Source: Actinopolymorpha singaporensis (GTDB taxonomy: Bacteria > Actinomycetota > Actinomycetes > Propionibacteriales > Actinopolymorphaceae). Taken from it: DNA of 64,000 nt. Each line of letters starts with the position of its first letter. Within the stretch, counting starts at the first letter, position 1. Below the pieces are notes generated by a model. It had not been told where the DNA came from, searched no databases, and was given only the letters and a program-made list of their open reading frames with translations. This document shows, piece after piece, positions 51,990-60,743 of this stretch. Where the stretch lies: assembly GCF_900104745.1 (NCBI RefSeq), contig NZ_LT629732.1, forward strand, positions 2,529,981-2,593,980, in the 5' to 3' direction. A program made the translations under genes and the position numbers.

Positions 51990-53129
51990 ATGAGGATTCG
52001 TGAGATCCGCGTTGCCGGCCTGCGGGGCGCGACGCCACCCGGCGGCTGGAGCGCGGAGTTGCAACCGGACGACGTCGTACACACCCTCGTGGCCGTCCAC
52101 ACCGACGACGGCCTGGTCGGCGTGGGCAGCGTGTTCACCAGCGAGGCGCTGGTCAGGGGAGCGGTGGAGGTCCTCGAACCACTGCTGCTGGGCGAGAACG
52201 CTCTGGAGCCCGAACGCGTCACCGAGAAGCTGCACCAGAACACGTTCTGGCTGGGCCGGGGCGGCTCGCTCACGCACGCGATCAGCGGCATCGACATCGC
52301 GTTGTGGGACATCCTGGGACAGGCGACGGGCCAGCCGGTGGGCCGGCTGCTCGGCGGACGCTACCGCGAACGTGTTCTGCCGTACGCGTCGCTGCTCATG
52401 GACGAGCCGGCGCCGCTGGCCGAGGAGCTTGAACGCCTTGCGGGACAGGGTTTCCGAGCGTACAAGATCGGTTGGGGCCCGTTCGGGCGAGGCGGTGCGA
52501 CGACCGCGCAGGACGAACGCATCGTGGCCGCGGCCAGGGACGCGATCGGACCGGACGCCCTGCTCGCGGTGGACGCGGGTGGCAGCGACGCGCACTGGCA
52601 GGGCGACTACAAGTGGGCGTTGCGCACCTCCCAGATGCTCGCGGCGTACGACGTGGCGTGGTTCGAGGAGGCGTTGCGACCGGACGCACTCGAGGACTTC
52701 GTGGCGCTGCGCCGCAACGCGCCGGTGCCGATCTCCGGTGGCGAGGTGCTCACCCGACGCCAGGCGTTCACGCCGTTCCTGCGGGCCGGTGCGTTCGACA
52801 TCGTCCAGCCCGACGTCACGAAGGTGGGCGGCCTGTCGGAGTCCCGCCGGATCGGCTGGTCGGCACAGGAGCACGGAGCCCGGCTCGTTCCGCACGGCTG
52901 GAACACCGCGGTCGGGCTGGCCGCCGACCTTCAGCTGGTGTCCGCGCTGCCCGACACCGACCTGGTGGAGTACAAGACCGGATCGCCCTACATCGACGAG
53001 CTCGTCGAGGACGGCTGGAGGCTGGACGCCGAAGGCATGCTCGCCATCCCGTCCGTGCCCGGCCTTGGGGTCACCCTCGACCCCGAAGCGGTGGCGTGCT
53101 TCACCGGCGGTGCCGACCTGCTCGGCTGA
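51990..53129 (+). CDS. Mandelate racemase/muconate lactonizing enzyme family protein
   Basis: A 379-residue enolase-superfamily enzyme. The N-terminal capping domain (about 1-125) is followed by the barrel with the Lys base in FRAYKIGWGPFG, metal ligands Asp (LLAVDAGGSD), Glu (AWFEEALRP) and Glu (ISGGEVLTR), and a His in RLVPHGWNTAVGLA. It abstracts a proton next to a carboxylate, typically in acid sugar dehydration or racemisation. ATG 51990 has GGGAGG close upstream. It is followed by a second family member on the same strand. Substrate unknown. Confidence 0.88.
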   Translation: MRIREIRVAGLRGATPPGGWSAELQPDDVVHTLVAVHTDDGLVGVGSVFTSEALVRGAVEVLEPLLLGENALEPERVTEKLHQNTFWLGRGGSLTHAISGIDIALWDILGQATGQPVGRLLGGRYRERVLPYASLLMDEPAPLAEELERLAGQGFRAYKIGWGPFGRGGATTAQDERIVAAARDAIGPDALLAVDAGGSDAHWQGDYKWALRTSQMLAAYDVAWFEEALRPDALEDFVALRRNAPVPISGGEVLTRRQAFTPFLRAGAFDIVQPDVTKVGGLSESRRIGWSAQEHGARLVPHGWNTAVGLAADLQLVSALPDTDLVEYKTGSPYIDELVEDGWRLDAEGMLAIPSVPGLGVTLDPEAVACFTGGADLLG

Positions 53130-53196
53130 GCACGACGCCGGCCCTCGCGGCCCAGTGGGTGAGGTCGGCCGGGACCGGACGCGCCCGCCGGGCTCG

Positions 53197-53214
53197 GTTG
53201 CCGTTACCGGCAAC
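53197..53214. other. Small hairpin between two enolase-superfamily genes
   Basis: GTTGCCG-TTAC-CGGCAAC: a perfect 7-base stem with a 4-base loop in the 150-base gap. It could be an operator or a weak terminator; the gap shows nothing else distinct. Confidence 0.3.
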
Positions 53215-53279
53215 GGAGTTCGCGGTCGGCGGTCCGGCGGCGAGCATGGGAGGCGTCGACGAGAGGTGGTGTCGCGCCG

Positions 53280-54470
53280 GTGAAGATCACCGCGGTGAAG
53301 TGCGCTGTACTCGGAACCAACCCGGTCGTCCGCATCGTGACCGACGAGGGGATCGACGGGCACGGAGTCGTCGAGTCGAGGAAGTACTACCTCAAGCCCG
53401 TCGTCGGCTTCTACGAGCAGTACCTCCTCGGCCAGGATCCGACCGAGGTCGAGCGGGTCATGCTGCGCATCCGCCGGATGGGCGGCACCAAGCCGTGGGG
53501 GAGCGCGGTGAGCGCGATCGAGATCGCGCTGTGGGACCTTGCCGGCAAAGCCGCGGGCCTACCCGTGCACCGGCTGCTCGGCGGGCGGGTACGCGATCGG
53601 GTGCGCGTCTACAACGGCGGCGTGCGGTTCCCGCGCAAGGGACACCGGCCCGAGGACTTCGCCGACGTGATGCGACAGATGAAGGCGGCACCACAGGGAT
53701 TCACCATCATCAAGCAGGGCATCGGGTTCCACGACCCGATGGCGGCGGAGGTGGAAGGCTTCCTCTACGGCGAGGTGCGCACCGGCCCGCCGCATCCCTC
53801 GCGCGGACCGATGACCGAGCGCGGCCTCAACCACGCGGTGGAGTGCGTGCACGCGATGAAGGAGGTCCTCGGTGACGAGGTGGGTCTCGCCCTGGACTGC
53901 GGGCCGGGATGGACGGTGCCGGACGCGATCAGGTTCGCCCAGCGACTGGAGCCGCTGAACCTCTTGTGGCTGGAGGATCTGCTCGCCGGTGACTACGTGC
54001 CGTACGCCGACGCCGGCGCCTACCGCGAGGTGACGCGGGCGACCTCGACGCCGATCCACACCGGCGAGCAGCTCTACCTGCGACAGTCGTTCCTCGAACT
54101 CGTCGGCAACCGCGCGGTGCGGGTGATCGGCCCGGACCCGTGCGACGTCGGCGGGCTGGCCGAGCTGAAGTGGGTCGCGGAGTACGCCGACATGCACGGC
54201 GTACTGATGGCACCGCACGGTGTCGGCGACGGCGTACTCGGCATGGCCGCCCTGGTGCAGGTGTCGGCGACGCTGCCGGACAACTACGTAGCGTTCGAAT
54301 ACCCCGTCGCCTCGCACGACTGGTGGTACGACATTGTGGAGGGACTGCCCGACCCGATCGTGCGCGACGGCCACATCGAGGTGTGGGACCGGCCGGGCCT
54401 CGGCGTGACGCTGGTGCCGGAGGCGGCGAAGAAGTACCTCGCGGACGAGGACCGCGACTTCTTCGACTGA
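53280..54470 (+). CDS. Mandelate racemase/enolase superfamily sugar-acid dehydratase-like protein
   Basis: A 396-residue enolase-superfamily enzyme nearer to the mannonate dehydratase/RspA-like branch. The capping domain holds GGTKPWGSAVSAIEIALWDL. The barrel has Lys in FTIIKQGIGF, metal Asp in GLALDCGPGW, Glu in LLWLEDLLAG, Glu in IHTGEQLYLR and His in LMAPHGVGDG. The start is GTG 53280. It follows the other family member and is convergent with the glucarate dehydratase-like gene 30 bases away. The substrate is an acid sugar by analogy. Confidence 0.87.
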   Translation: MKITAVKCAVLGTNPVVRIVTDEGIDGHGVVESRKYYLKPVVGFYEQYLLGQDPTEVERVMLRIRRMGGTKPWGSAVSAIEIALWDLAGKAAGLPVHRLLGGRVRDRVRVYNGGVRFPRKGHRPEDFADVMRQMKAAPQGFTIIKQGIGFHDPMAAEVEGFLYGEVRTGPPHPSRGPMTERGLNHAVECVHAMKEVLGDEVGLALDCGPGWTVPDAIRFAQRLEPLNLLWLEDLLAGDYVPYADAGAYREVTRATSTPIHTGEQLYLRQSFLELVGNRAVRVIGPDPCDVGGLAELKWVAEYADMHGVLMAPHGVGDGVLGMAALVQVSATLPDNYVAFEYPVASHDWWYDIVEGLPDPIVRDGHIEVWDRPGLGVTLVPEAAKKYLADEDRDFFD

Positions 54471-54500
54471 CGTACGTCAACGTACGCCTGACAGCACCGG

Positions 54501-55748
54501 CTACCAGCGCGGCAGGGTCGGGTCGTAGTCCGGCCGCACGCGGCGCATGTAGCCGGTGTCGTCACGGACCTGTCGTCCGGAGCGCAGGTAGTCGGCGTGC
54601 CGGCGTTCGAGGGCGTCCAGGTCGAGCTCGACACCCAGCCCCGGCCCGGTGGGGACCGTCAGCGCACCGTCGGCGAACCTCAGCACACCCGGCCGCACCA
54701 CGTCGTACGCGCCGTTCCACGGGTAGTGCGTGTCACAGGCGTAGGTGAGTTCCGGTGTGGCCGCGGCGGCGTGCGTCATCGCGGCCAGGCTGATGCCGAG
54801 GTGGGAGTTGGAGTGCATCGACAACCCGATGCCGAAGGTGTCGCACAACGTGCCGAGCGCGACCGTTCGGCGTAGCCCGCCCCAGTAGTGGTGGTCGGAG
54901 AGAATCACCTGGACGGCGTCGAGTTGGACGGCCCTCGGCACCTGCTCGAAGGCGACCACGCACATGTTCGTCGCCAGCGGCAGGTCGGTGCCGGTGGCGA
55001 CCTCGGCCATGTCGTCGACGCCGAGGACCGGATCCTCCAGGTATTCCAGGACGGCCTCGAGTTCGGCGGCGACGCGCTTCGCGGTCGGCACGGTCCAGGC
55101 CCCGTTGGGATCGAGCCGGACCGGATGATCCGGGAACGCCGACCGCAACGCCTTGGCGGTGGCGATCTCGATGTCCGGTGGGAAGACCCCGCCCTTGAGC
55201 TTGAGCGAGCCGAAACCGTACTCGTCGATCATCCGCCGCGCCTGTGCCACCATGCCGTCCGCGTCGAGCGCCTCGCCCCAGGGGTCGGGTGTGCCGTCGT
55301 ACGAGCCGTCGGGATGGTCGGCCCACTTGTAGAACAGGTACGCGGAGTAGGGAACCGTCGTACGCACCGCCCCGCCGAGCAGGTCGTGGACGGGGCGGCC
55401 GGTGAGCTTGCCCTGAGCGTCCAGGCAGGCGACCTCGATGGCGGAGTGGACCGCCGTGCGCTGCCGCTGGGTCGGTCGCGGCAAGGCGTCGTTGACAGCG
55501 GCGTCGATGACCGCCTGGAGTGCTGTCGTGGCGAAGACGTCGTGGCCCACGAGCCGCGGGGCCACCAGCCGGAGGAGGTCCAGGTGGCGGGCGTCGCCGG
55601 AGGACTCGCCGAGCCCGACGACGGCGTCGTCGTCGAGGACGAGGCGAAGGACGGTGCGCAGCGCCAGCGGCTCGTGGACGCCGTTGGAGTTGAGCAGCGG
55701 CGGGTCCGGGAAGGCGATCGGGGTGATGATCAGCTCGCGGATTCTCAC
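54501..55748 (-). CDS. Glucarate dehydratase-like enzyme (enolase superfamily)
   Basis: A 415-residue member of the GlucD subgroup. KLKGGVFPPDIEIATAKAL with the Lys pair, RLDPNGAWTVPTAK (metal Asp), YLEDPVLG (Glu) and TNMCVVAF (Asn as third ligand, a hallmark of GlucD) are all there. The His of the His-Asp dyad is in LSMHSNSHLGISLAAMTHAA. It would turn D-glucarate or a related aldarate into a 5-keto-4-deoxy acid. The start is GTG 55748, where the capping domain begins. It is divergent from the APH-type kinase gene with a 103-base gap. Confidence 0.85.
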   Translation of the reverse strand: MRIRELIITPIAFPDPPLLNSNGVHEPLALRTVLRLVLDDDAVVGLGESSGDARHLDLLRLVAPRLVGHDVFATTALQAVIDAAVNDALPRPTQRQRTAVHSAIEVACLDAQGKLTGRPVHDLLGGAVRTTVPYSAYLFYKWADHPDGSYDGTPDPWGEALDADGMVAQARRMIDEYGFGSLKLKGGVFPPDIEIATAKALRSAFPDHPVRLDPNGAWTVPTAKRVAAELEAVLEYLEDPVLGVDDMAEVATGTDLPLATNMCVVAFEQVPRAVQLDAVQVILSDHHYWGGLRRTVALGTLCDTFGIGLSMHSNSHLGISLAAMTHAAAATPELTYACDTHYPWNGAYDVVRPGVLRFADGALTVPTGPGLGVELDLDALERRHADYLRSGRQVRDDTGYMRRVRPDYDPTLPRW

Positions 55749-55851
55749 CGTGTCGAGCCTACGGACGAAGGGCCGCGGGCCGAAGGACAGCAGGCGTACG
55801 AAGGCCAGATCGGCCAGCACGGGTCGGTCCGGTCAGGGTAGGTTCGGCCTG

Positions 55852-56913
55852 GTGAGCGAGCTGAGCATGTACGCACAGGCCGAGGAGGTTCTTCGGCGTC
55901 ATGGCTACGGCACGTCGGATCTGGCGTTCGTGGGAGCCGGCGCGCAGAGCGCGTGCTACGGCACCGACGAGGTCGCGGTGCTGCTCAGCCGATCCGCGGA
56001 CGCGGACCGGGTCGCCGATCTGACCGGCCATGTCGTTCCCGGTAGCGAAGCGAGTACGACGTGCAACAACTACGCCGTCCTTCGGTGGCTGGCCACCCGG
56101 GCCGCCGACGCGGGGGTGCGGACGCCGCGGTTCCTTGCCGTCGGCGAGGAACCTCGCCCGTACGCGGTGGTCGAACGCGCCACCGGGATCCTGGCCGCCG
56201 ACCACCCGCGGGTGGCGGAGCACGCGACCGCCTGGTTCGGTCAACTCGGTGAGGAGCTCGCGAGGACGCACCTCGTGCGGACGACGGGGTTCGGCATGTT
56301 CGTTCCGGACGGGGCAGGCGGGTATCGCGGCCGGTTCGGGACCTGGGTCGAGTACCTCGACAACTGGCTCGGCGTGCATCTGTGCGTGGGCCGGTCCCGT
56401 CCGGAGGACCAGAAAGTCCTGGACCTCTTCCTCGCGCAGGGCATCGTCACCGAGGGGGACCTGGCGCTGGTGGCGGCGAAGGTGCGGGAGGCGCAGGAGT
56501 GGCCGGTGGCCTCGGTCCTCACCCACTACGACAACCGGCTGGACAACCTCGTCGTGGACTCGGGTGGCGCGGCCGACACTGACAAACCTGACGGCCCTGA
56601 CGGCCCTGACGGCGCGGGCCGGATCACCGTCCTGGACTGGGGCCTGTCGCTGGCCGGGATCGGGATTGCGCAGGAGCTGATCAAGCTGTTCGAGACCGAG
56701 CCCACCTCGGTCGAGAGCCCTCGGGTGGCGGCGTTCCTGCGGGGATACGGGCTGTCGCTCGCCGAGGCGGTGGAGGCCGTCGAACGCGGGAAGCTGATGC
56801 TCGTCATGGACGGACTGGGGATGTCGTACGGCTGGGCCGACGATCCGGACCGACTCGGCGGCATCCGGGCCTGGCTGCGTACGGTCAGCCGCCTCTGCCG
56901 CGAGTGGGCCTAG
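55852..56913 (+). CDS. Aminoglycoside phosphotransferase-like kinase (APH family)
   Basis: A 353-residue small-molecule kinase. Catalytic Brenner motif H-x-D-x-x-x-x-N is seen as LTHYDNRLDNLVVD (about 220-233) and the metal DFG-equivalent as TVLDWGLSLAGIG. The N-lobe has FVGAGAQSACYGTDEVAVLL. A short Pro/Asp/Gly repeat (PDGPDGPDG, coded by an exact tandem repeat at about 56589-56610) lies between the two motifs. GTG 55852 has AGGGTAGG nine bases upstream; ATG 55867 is possible. Members phosphorylate antibiotics, choline, sugars or amino acids. It lies beside acid-sugar dehydratases but a sugar substrate is only a guess. Confidence 0.78.
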   Translation: MSELSMYAQAEEVLRRHGYGTSDLAFVGAGAQSACYGTDEVAVLLSRSADADRVADLTGHVVPGSEASTTCNNYAVLRWLATRAADAGVRTPRFLAVGEEPRPYAVVERATGILAADHPRVAEHATAWFGQLGEELARTHLVRTTGFGMFVPDGAGGYRGRFGTWVEYLDNWLGVHLCVGRSRPEDQKVLDLFLAQGIVTEGDLALVAAKVREAQEWPVASVLTHYDNRLDNLVVDSGGAADTDKPDGPDGPDGAGRITVLDWGLSLAGIGIAQELIKLFETEPTSVESPRVAAFLRGYGLSLAEAVEAVERGKLMLVMDGLGMSYGWADDPDRLGGIRAWLRTVSRLCREWA

Positions 56914-57695
56914 GGCCGAGCCTGGGGACGCGCTTCCAGGGCGTCGAGGTCGCGCTCGGCGTAGAGCCGGTGCTGCCATTCCTCGTTCAGGACGCACAGC
57001 AGGACATCGCGTACGGGGAAACTGATCGGCGGCGGCCACCCCGGACCCTCGACCGGCTCGGTGTTCGCCGCCAGCGACTCGTCGGTCAGGCCCTCGACGA
57101 CCTCGCGTACGGTCGCCATCCGGTCCTGGCGCAGCGCGAGCACGGTGTCAAGCGGCGGTTGAGCCTCACGGTCCCAGGGAACTCCTGGGGTTTCCGGCAT
57201 CTCGTCCCAGGGCAGGTCCAGGGGGTCCCAGGGCGACGGATCACCGAGGATGGCGCGCCTGACCCAGGCGTCGGTGGCGAACACCAGGTGCCGCAGCGTC
57301 TGGACGAACGACCACTCGCCGTCGACCGACTTGTGCAACAGAGCCGGGTCGAGCCGCCGGGCTCGCACCACCGTCGCTTCCCACAGGCGTTCCACGACGT
57401 CCCAGGCCTCGCGAAAGCCGGCGGGGTCGATCGGCCGCATCCGGGCGCGGTCGGGATGGCGCCGGTCCAGCTCGGCCTCGACCAGCGGCGCGACGTCCAC
57501 GCCGTTGATCGTGAGGTTTCTGACCTCGCCGGTGATGTCGACGTCGACCAGTTCGACGCCACGCATCACCGCGCCGGAAAGCCAGACGCCGCGGAAGGTG
57601 GCCCCGGTCAGGTCACTGTTGCGGATCTGCGCTCCCCGCAGGTCGACCCGCTCGAACCGAGTGTCGCGCAGGTCCTTGTCCACGTACTCGGCCAC
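56910..57695 (-). CDS. Pentapeptide-repeat / DinB-like fusion protein
   Basis: A 261-residue protein with two parts. Residues about 7-70 are pentapeptide repeats (DTRFERVDLRGAQIRNSDLT then GATFRGVWLSGAVMRGVELV), which form a right-handed quadrilateral helix. Residues about 85-255 are a DinB-like four-helix domain: REAWDVVERLWEATVVRARR, WSFVQTLRHLVFATDAWVRR with the His, and VLNEEWQHRLYAERD with the last His. DinB-type domains bind metal and may transfer thiols. Its stop overlaps the stop of the kinase gene on the other strand by four bases. Function unknown. Confidence 0.8.
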   Translation of the reverse strand: MAEYVDKDLRDTRFERVDLRGAQIRNSDLTGATFRGVWLSGAVMRGVELVDVDITGEVRNLTINGVDVAPLVEAELDRRHPDRARMRPIDPAGFREAWDVVERLWEATVVRARRLDPALLHKSVDGEWSFVQTLRHLVFATDAWVRRAILGDPSPWDPLDLPWDEMPETPGVPWDREAQPPLDTVLALRQDRMATVREVVEGLTDESLAANTEPVEGPGWPPPISFPVRDVLLCVLNEEWQHRLYAERDLDALEARPQARP

Positions 57696-57766
57696 GGCCA
57701 GACCGTACCGCCGCCGGCTGGCGCCCCGCCAGTGTTCGGCGCCGGAATCGCTCCGCGGTCATCACC

Positions 57767-60466
57767 TCAGCGGGCGTCGTCTGCCACGACGGCGCCGCGA
57801 CGTAACGCGACGACCGCCTCGGCCGCCGCCTGCTGGTGGCCGCCGGGGACGGTGGCCAGCTGGTCGAGGAGCTCGGCCACCTGACGGATCTCGCGTACGA
57901 CGTCACCGACCAGTACGCCGCTGCCGCCGACCGCGACGTCCAGCGGCAGGCCGGACCCCCATCGATGCACCGGCACACCGAGTGCAGGTTCGGGATGCGG
58001 CGTCGGGGTCAACCCCTCGGCGATCTCGTCGGCCTGGACCTGCCTGGTGATGGCCCGAACGGTCTCCCACCGCCGGGTCAACTCCGCCGTGGCGAGGCCG
58101 GTTGAGGCCGGCCCTCCGAGGCGGGTGCGGGTGGTGAACCAGGACGCGGCGGAGGCGAGCGAGGCGGGGTCCAGGTCGTCCAGGAGGCCGGCCACCAGAC
58201 ACTCACCGAGCAGCAGCCCGGAGGGATGGAACAGTCGCCGTATCCCCTCACCGGACGGCGTCAAGGTCAGGTTGACGAGGTGCCGTCGGCGGCGGAGCAG
58301 GGCGAGCACTCGGTCGAGTTCGGTGCGGACACCGGTTGTCACCACCGCGAGCGAGTCGTGCAGGTCCTCCACTGTCGTGGAAAGTTGGTCACGCCGTACG
58401 AGCAGGCGCCGCTGGGTCACCGGGCGCTTCGGCTTCGGGCGCGGCCCATGGGACGTGGCAGGCTGGAGTCTTTCGAGCGGAAGGTCCAGAAGTGCCAGTG
58501 CGTCCACTGCCCGTTTCGCATGTCCACGCTGCGTGGGCTCCCAGTCCGGCAGGTCGAGGTGATCGAGCACCGCGGGTCCGCCGCGCAGTGTCGACGGCGT
58601 GAGCTGGAGGCGTCGTCCAGTGCTGTGGATGGCCTCGACACAGACGGTGCCCCGTTTGGTGCCGACGGCCAGAACGACCGCAGGGCCGTACTCCGGACGC
58701 CCGGTGTCGACGACGACATCCCCAGGCTTCAGTACGGCGAGTCCCGGGCCCGGATCCGTGCGTCCGGCTGGGGCGTGGGGATCGGCACCCGGATCGGGTT
58801 CGGCGTGCCGTGGCGAGTCGGCGAACTCCGTGAGGTCCTCCTCGACGTCGGCAAGCTCGGCTTGACGTTCGGCCAGATCGCTGCGCAGGATCGCCGCCTG
58901 GTCCAGCGCACAGCGGTGCCGCAAGGACGACTCCACCGTGGCGTACGCCTCGTCCATCGAGCCTGTGCGGACGAGGTTCAGCGCCATCGCCGGCGTGACC
59001 CGGAAAGCCGACCGGATCGCCGCGAGGTGGCCCCCGGCGAGCGCACCGACCCGCTGGAAGGGGACGTACGGCGACCACGGCACCACCACGTGGCCCACCT
59101 CGTCGATGCCGCGGCGCCCTGCACGGCCGGCGAGCTGGGCGAACTCGCCCGCGTCGAGCACCTCTCCGCCGGCCCGGGCGACCCGGTCGATCACCACGGT
59201 GCGGGCGGGAAGGTTCACTCCCAGGGCGAGGGTCTCCGTCGCAAAGGCAACCTTGACGAGCCCCTCCCCGAACGCCGCTTCCACGACGTCGCGCTGGACC
59301 GGTGCCAGACCGCCGTGGTGAGCCGCGACGCCGGCCTCCAGCGCGTTCTGCCAGCCGGCGGCGTCGATCGCGCGAAGTTCCCCGCCCGACAGGGGTGCCA
59401 GCGCCCGGCTGACGAGCGACCGGATCCGTACCCGTTCGGCCTCGGTGGTGAGCTGGAGATCACTGGCCAGGCAGTCGGCGACCGCCTCATCGCAACCTGC
59501 CCTTGACAGCACGAACCAGATCGCCGGGAGCAGGTTGTTCGCACGCAGGTGGGCGATCAGGTCGTGCCGGGTGGGCGGCACAGGCCGGCCCCGGTCCCGG
59601 GCTCGCAGACCCTCGCCCCGGGTGTCCCGCCGCGCGCCGTCGAGGAGTTCGGCCGTGGTGTTGAGCTGGCCGTCGACGAACACCGGCAGCAGCATCGGCG
59701 CGGTCCGGCGCAAATTGCCGACGGCATAGAGATGGTTGAGCCTCACCGGCCGCTGGTCCGCGACGACGAGTTCGGTGGGACCATGGACCCGGGTGAGCCA
59801 GTCGTGCACCAGGGCGACGTCGGGGATGGTCGCGGACAGGCACACCAGCGCCACGTCTGCCGGAGTGTTGATCACCACCTCCTCCCAGACCGCGCCGCGG
59901 TCGGTGTCCTGGAGGTAGTGGAACTCATCGAGCACGACGACGCCGAGTCGGTCCAGCGCCGCCGCCCCCGACGGGGGCCGACCGTCGGTGGACCTGTTCG
60001 CAGCCGCGTTCGCTCCGGGTGCATGCCTGGTGCCGCGTACCTCGTACAACATCGCTCGCAGCACCTCTGTCGTGACCACGAGCACGGGCGCACCGGGGTT
60101 GACCGTACGGTCCCCGGTGATGAGCCCGACCCGCTCGGGACCGAGGCGGGCGGACAGGTCGCGGTACTTCTGGTTGCTCAGGGCCTTCAGCGGGGTGGTG
60201 TAGACGGCGGTGGTGCCGGCGTCGAGGCTGCGCGCCACCGCGTAGTCGGCGACGAGCGTCTTGCCCGCACCGGTCGGTGCCATGACGAGAACGGACCGGC
60301 CGGAATCGAGGCCGTCCATGGCCTGGATCTGGAACGGGTCGGGCTGTACGCCGAGATCGTCGAGGAAGGCGCTACGAACGCGAGGGCTGTGAGCGTGCGG
60401 GAGAGTTCGCGGGGAAGTCGAGGTCGACTGGTCGGACAAGATGGGCTCCGCGGAGTCGTGAGCCAC
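57767..60466 (-). CDS. DEAD/DEAH-box helicase, Ski2/HelY-like
   Basis: An 899-residue superfamily 2 helicase. Motif I is MAPTGAGKT (62-70), Ia TPLKALSNQKYRD, II DEFH (180-183, where HelY has DEVH), III SAT, IV-V AFATETLALGVNLPA and VI QLAGRAGRRG. A Ski2-type C-terminal region follows to residue 899. The N-terminal 30 residues are extra and low-complexity, and a Gly/Ala-rich insert lies at about 145-170. It resembles mycobacterial HelY in size but its segment after motif III differs, so it may be a paralogue. It probably unwinds RNA. GTG 60466 is the start; the ribosome site is weak. Confidence 0.85.
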   Translation of the reverse strand: MAHDSAEPILSDQSTSTSPRTLPHAHSPRVRSAFLDDLGVQPDPFQIQAMDGLDSGRSVLVMAPTGAGKTLVADYAVARSLDAGTTAVYTTPLKALSNQKYRDLSARLGPERVGLITGDRTVNPGAPVLVVTTEVLRAMLYEVRGTRHAPGANAAANRSTDGRPPSGAAALDRLGVVVLDEFHYLQDTDRGAVWEEVVINTPADVALVCLSATIPDVALVHDWLTRVHGPTELVVADQRPVRLNHLYAVGNLRRTAPMLLPVFVDGQLNTTAELLDGARRDTRGEGLRARDRGRPVPPTRHDLIAHLRANNLLPAIWFVLSRAGCDEAVADCLASDLQLTTEAERVRIRSLVSRALAPLSGGELRAIDAAGWQNALEAGVAAHHGGLAPVQRDVVEAAFGEGLVKVAFATETLALGVNLPARTVVIDRVARAGGEVLDAGEFAQLAGRAGRRGIDEVGHVVVPWSPYVPFQRVGALAGGHLAAIRSAFRVTPAMALNLVRTGSMDEAYATVESSLRHRCALDQAAILRSDLAERQAELADVEEDLTEFADSPRHAEPDPGADPHAPAGRTDPGPGLAVLKPGDVVVDTGRPEYGPAVVLAVGTKRGTVCVEAIHSTGRRLQLTPSTLRGGPAVLDHLDLPDWEPTQRGHAKRAVDALALLDLPLERLQPATSHGPRPKPKRPVTQRRLLVRRDQLSTTVEDLHDSLAVVTTGVRTELDRVLALLRRRRHLVNLTLTPSGEGIRRLFHPSGLLLGECLVAGLLDDLDPASLASAASWFTTRTRLGGPASTGLATAELTRRWETVRAITRQVQADEIAEGLTPTPHPEPALGVPVHRWGSGLPLDVAVGGSGVLVGDVVREIRQVAELLDQLATVPGGHQQAAAEAVVALRRGAVVADDAR

Positions 60467-60743
60467 CGTCTCGTCCGTGCGGTCAGCGAGCCGGGCGGGG
60501 CGGTGGCGCGGGCATGATCGGCAGGCTCAACGCCGACACCCCCTTCCTCTGCCACTTCGTCACTTTGCGACCGGCCGTGGATCCCCGCGGTCCTCCCACG
60601 GGCTCCGGCCCAGGTCGAGGCCGCGGCCAGCCTGCCCATGGCGATCCTGACCCGTCAAGCGGATTGTTCGCCGAAGCCGAGCCCTTCGAGGTACTCGTGC
60701 AGACGCCGAACGACTATGTTCGTGATCCTCTCAGGGCGCCGTG
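60467..60743. other. Intergenic region with a possible gene relic
   Basis: 277 bases between two minus-strand genes. It should hold the helicase promoter. One short minus frame (GTG 60768 to TGA 60655, 37 codons) overlaps the end of the DinB gene and ends RITNIVVRRLHEYLEGLGFG, which looks like a protein C-terminus but has no ribosome site or known family. I do not call it a gene. Confidence 0.35.

Noticed and set aside
53130-53279. 150-base gap between two enolase-superfamily genes as a possible riboswitch
   Set aside because: Apart from one 7-base hairpin I see no conserved riboswitch core.
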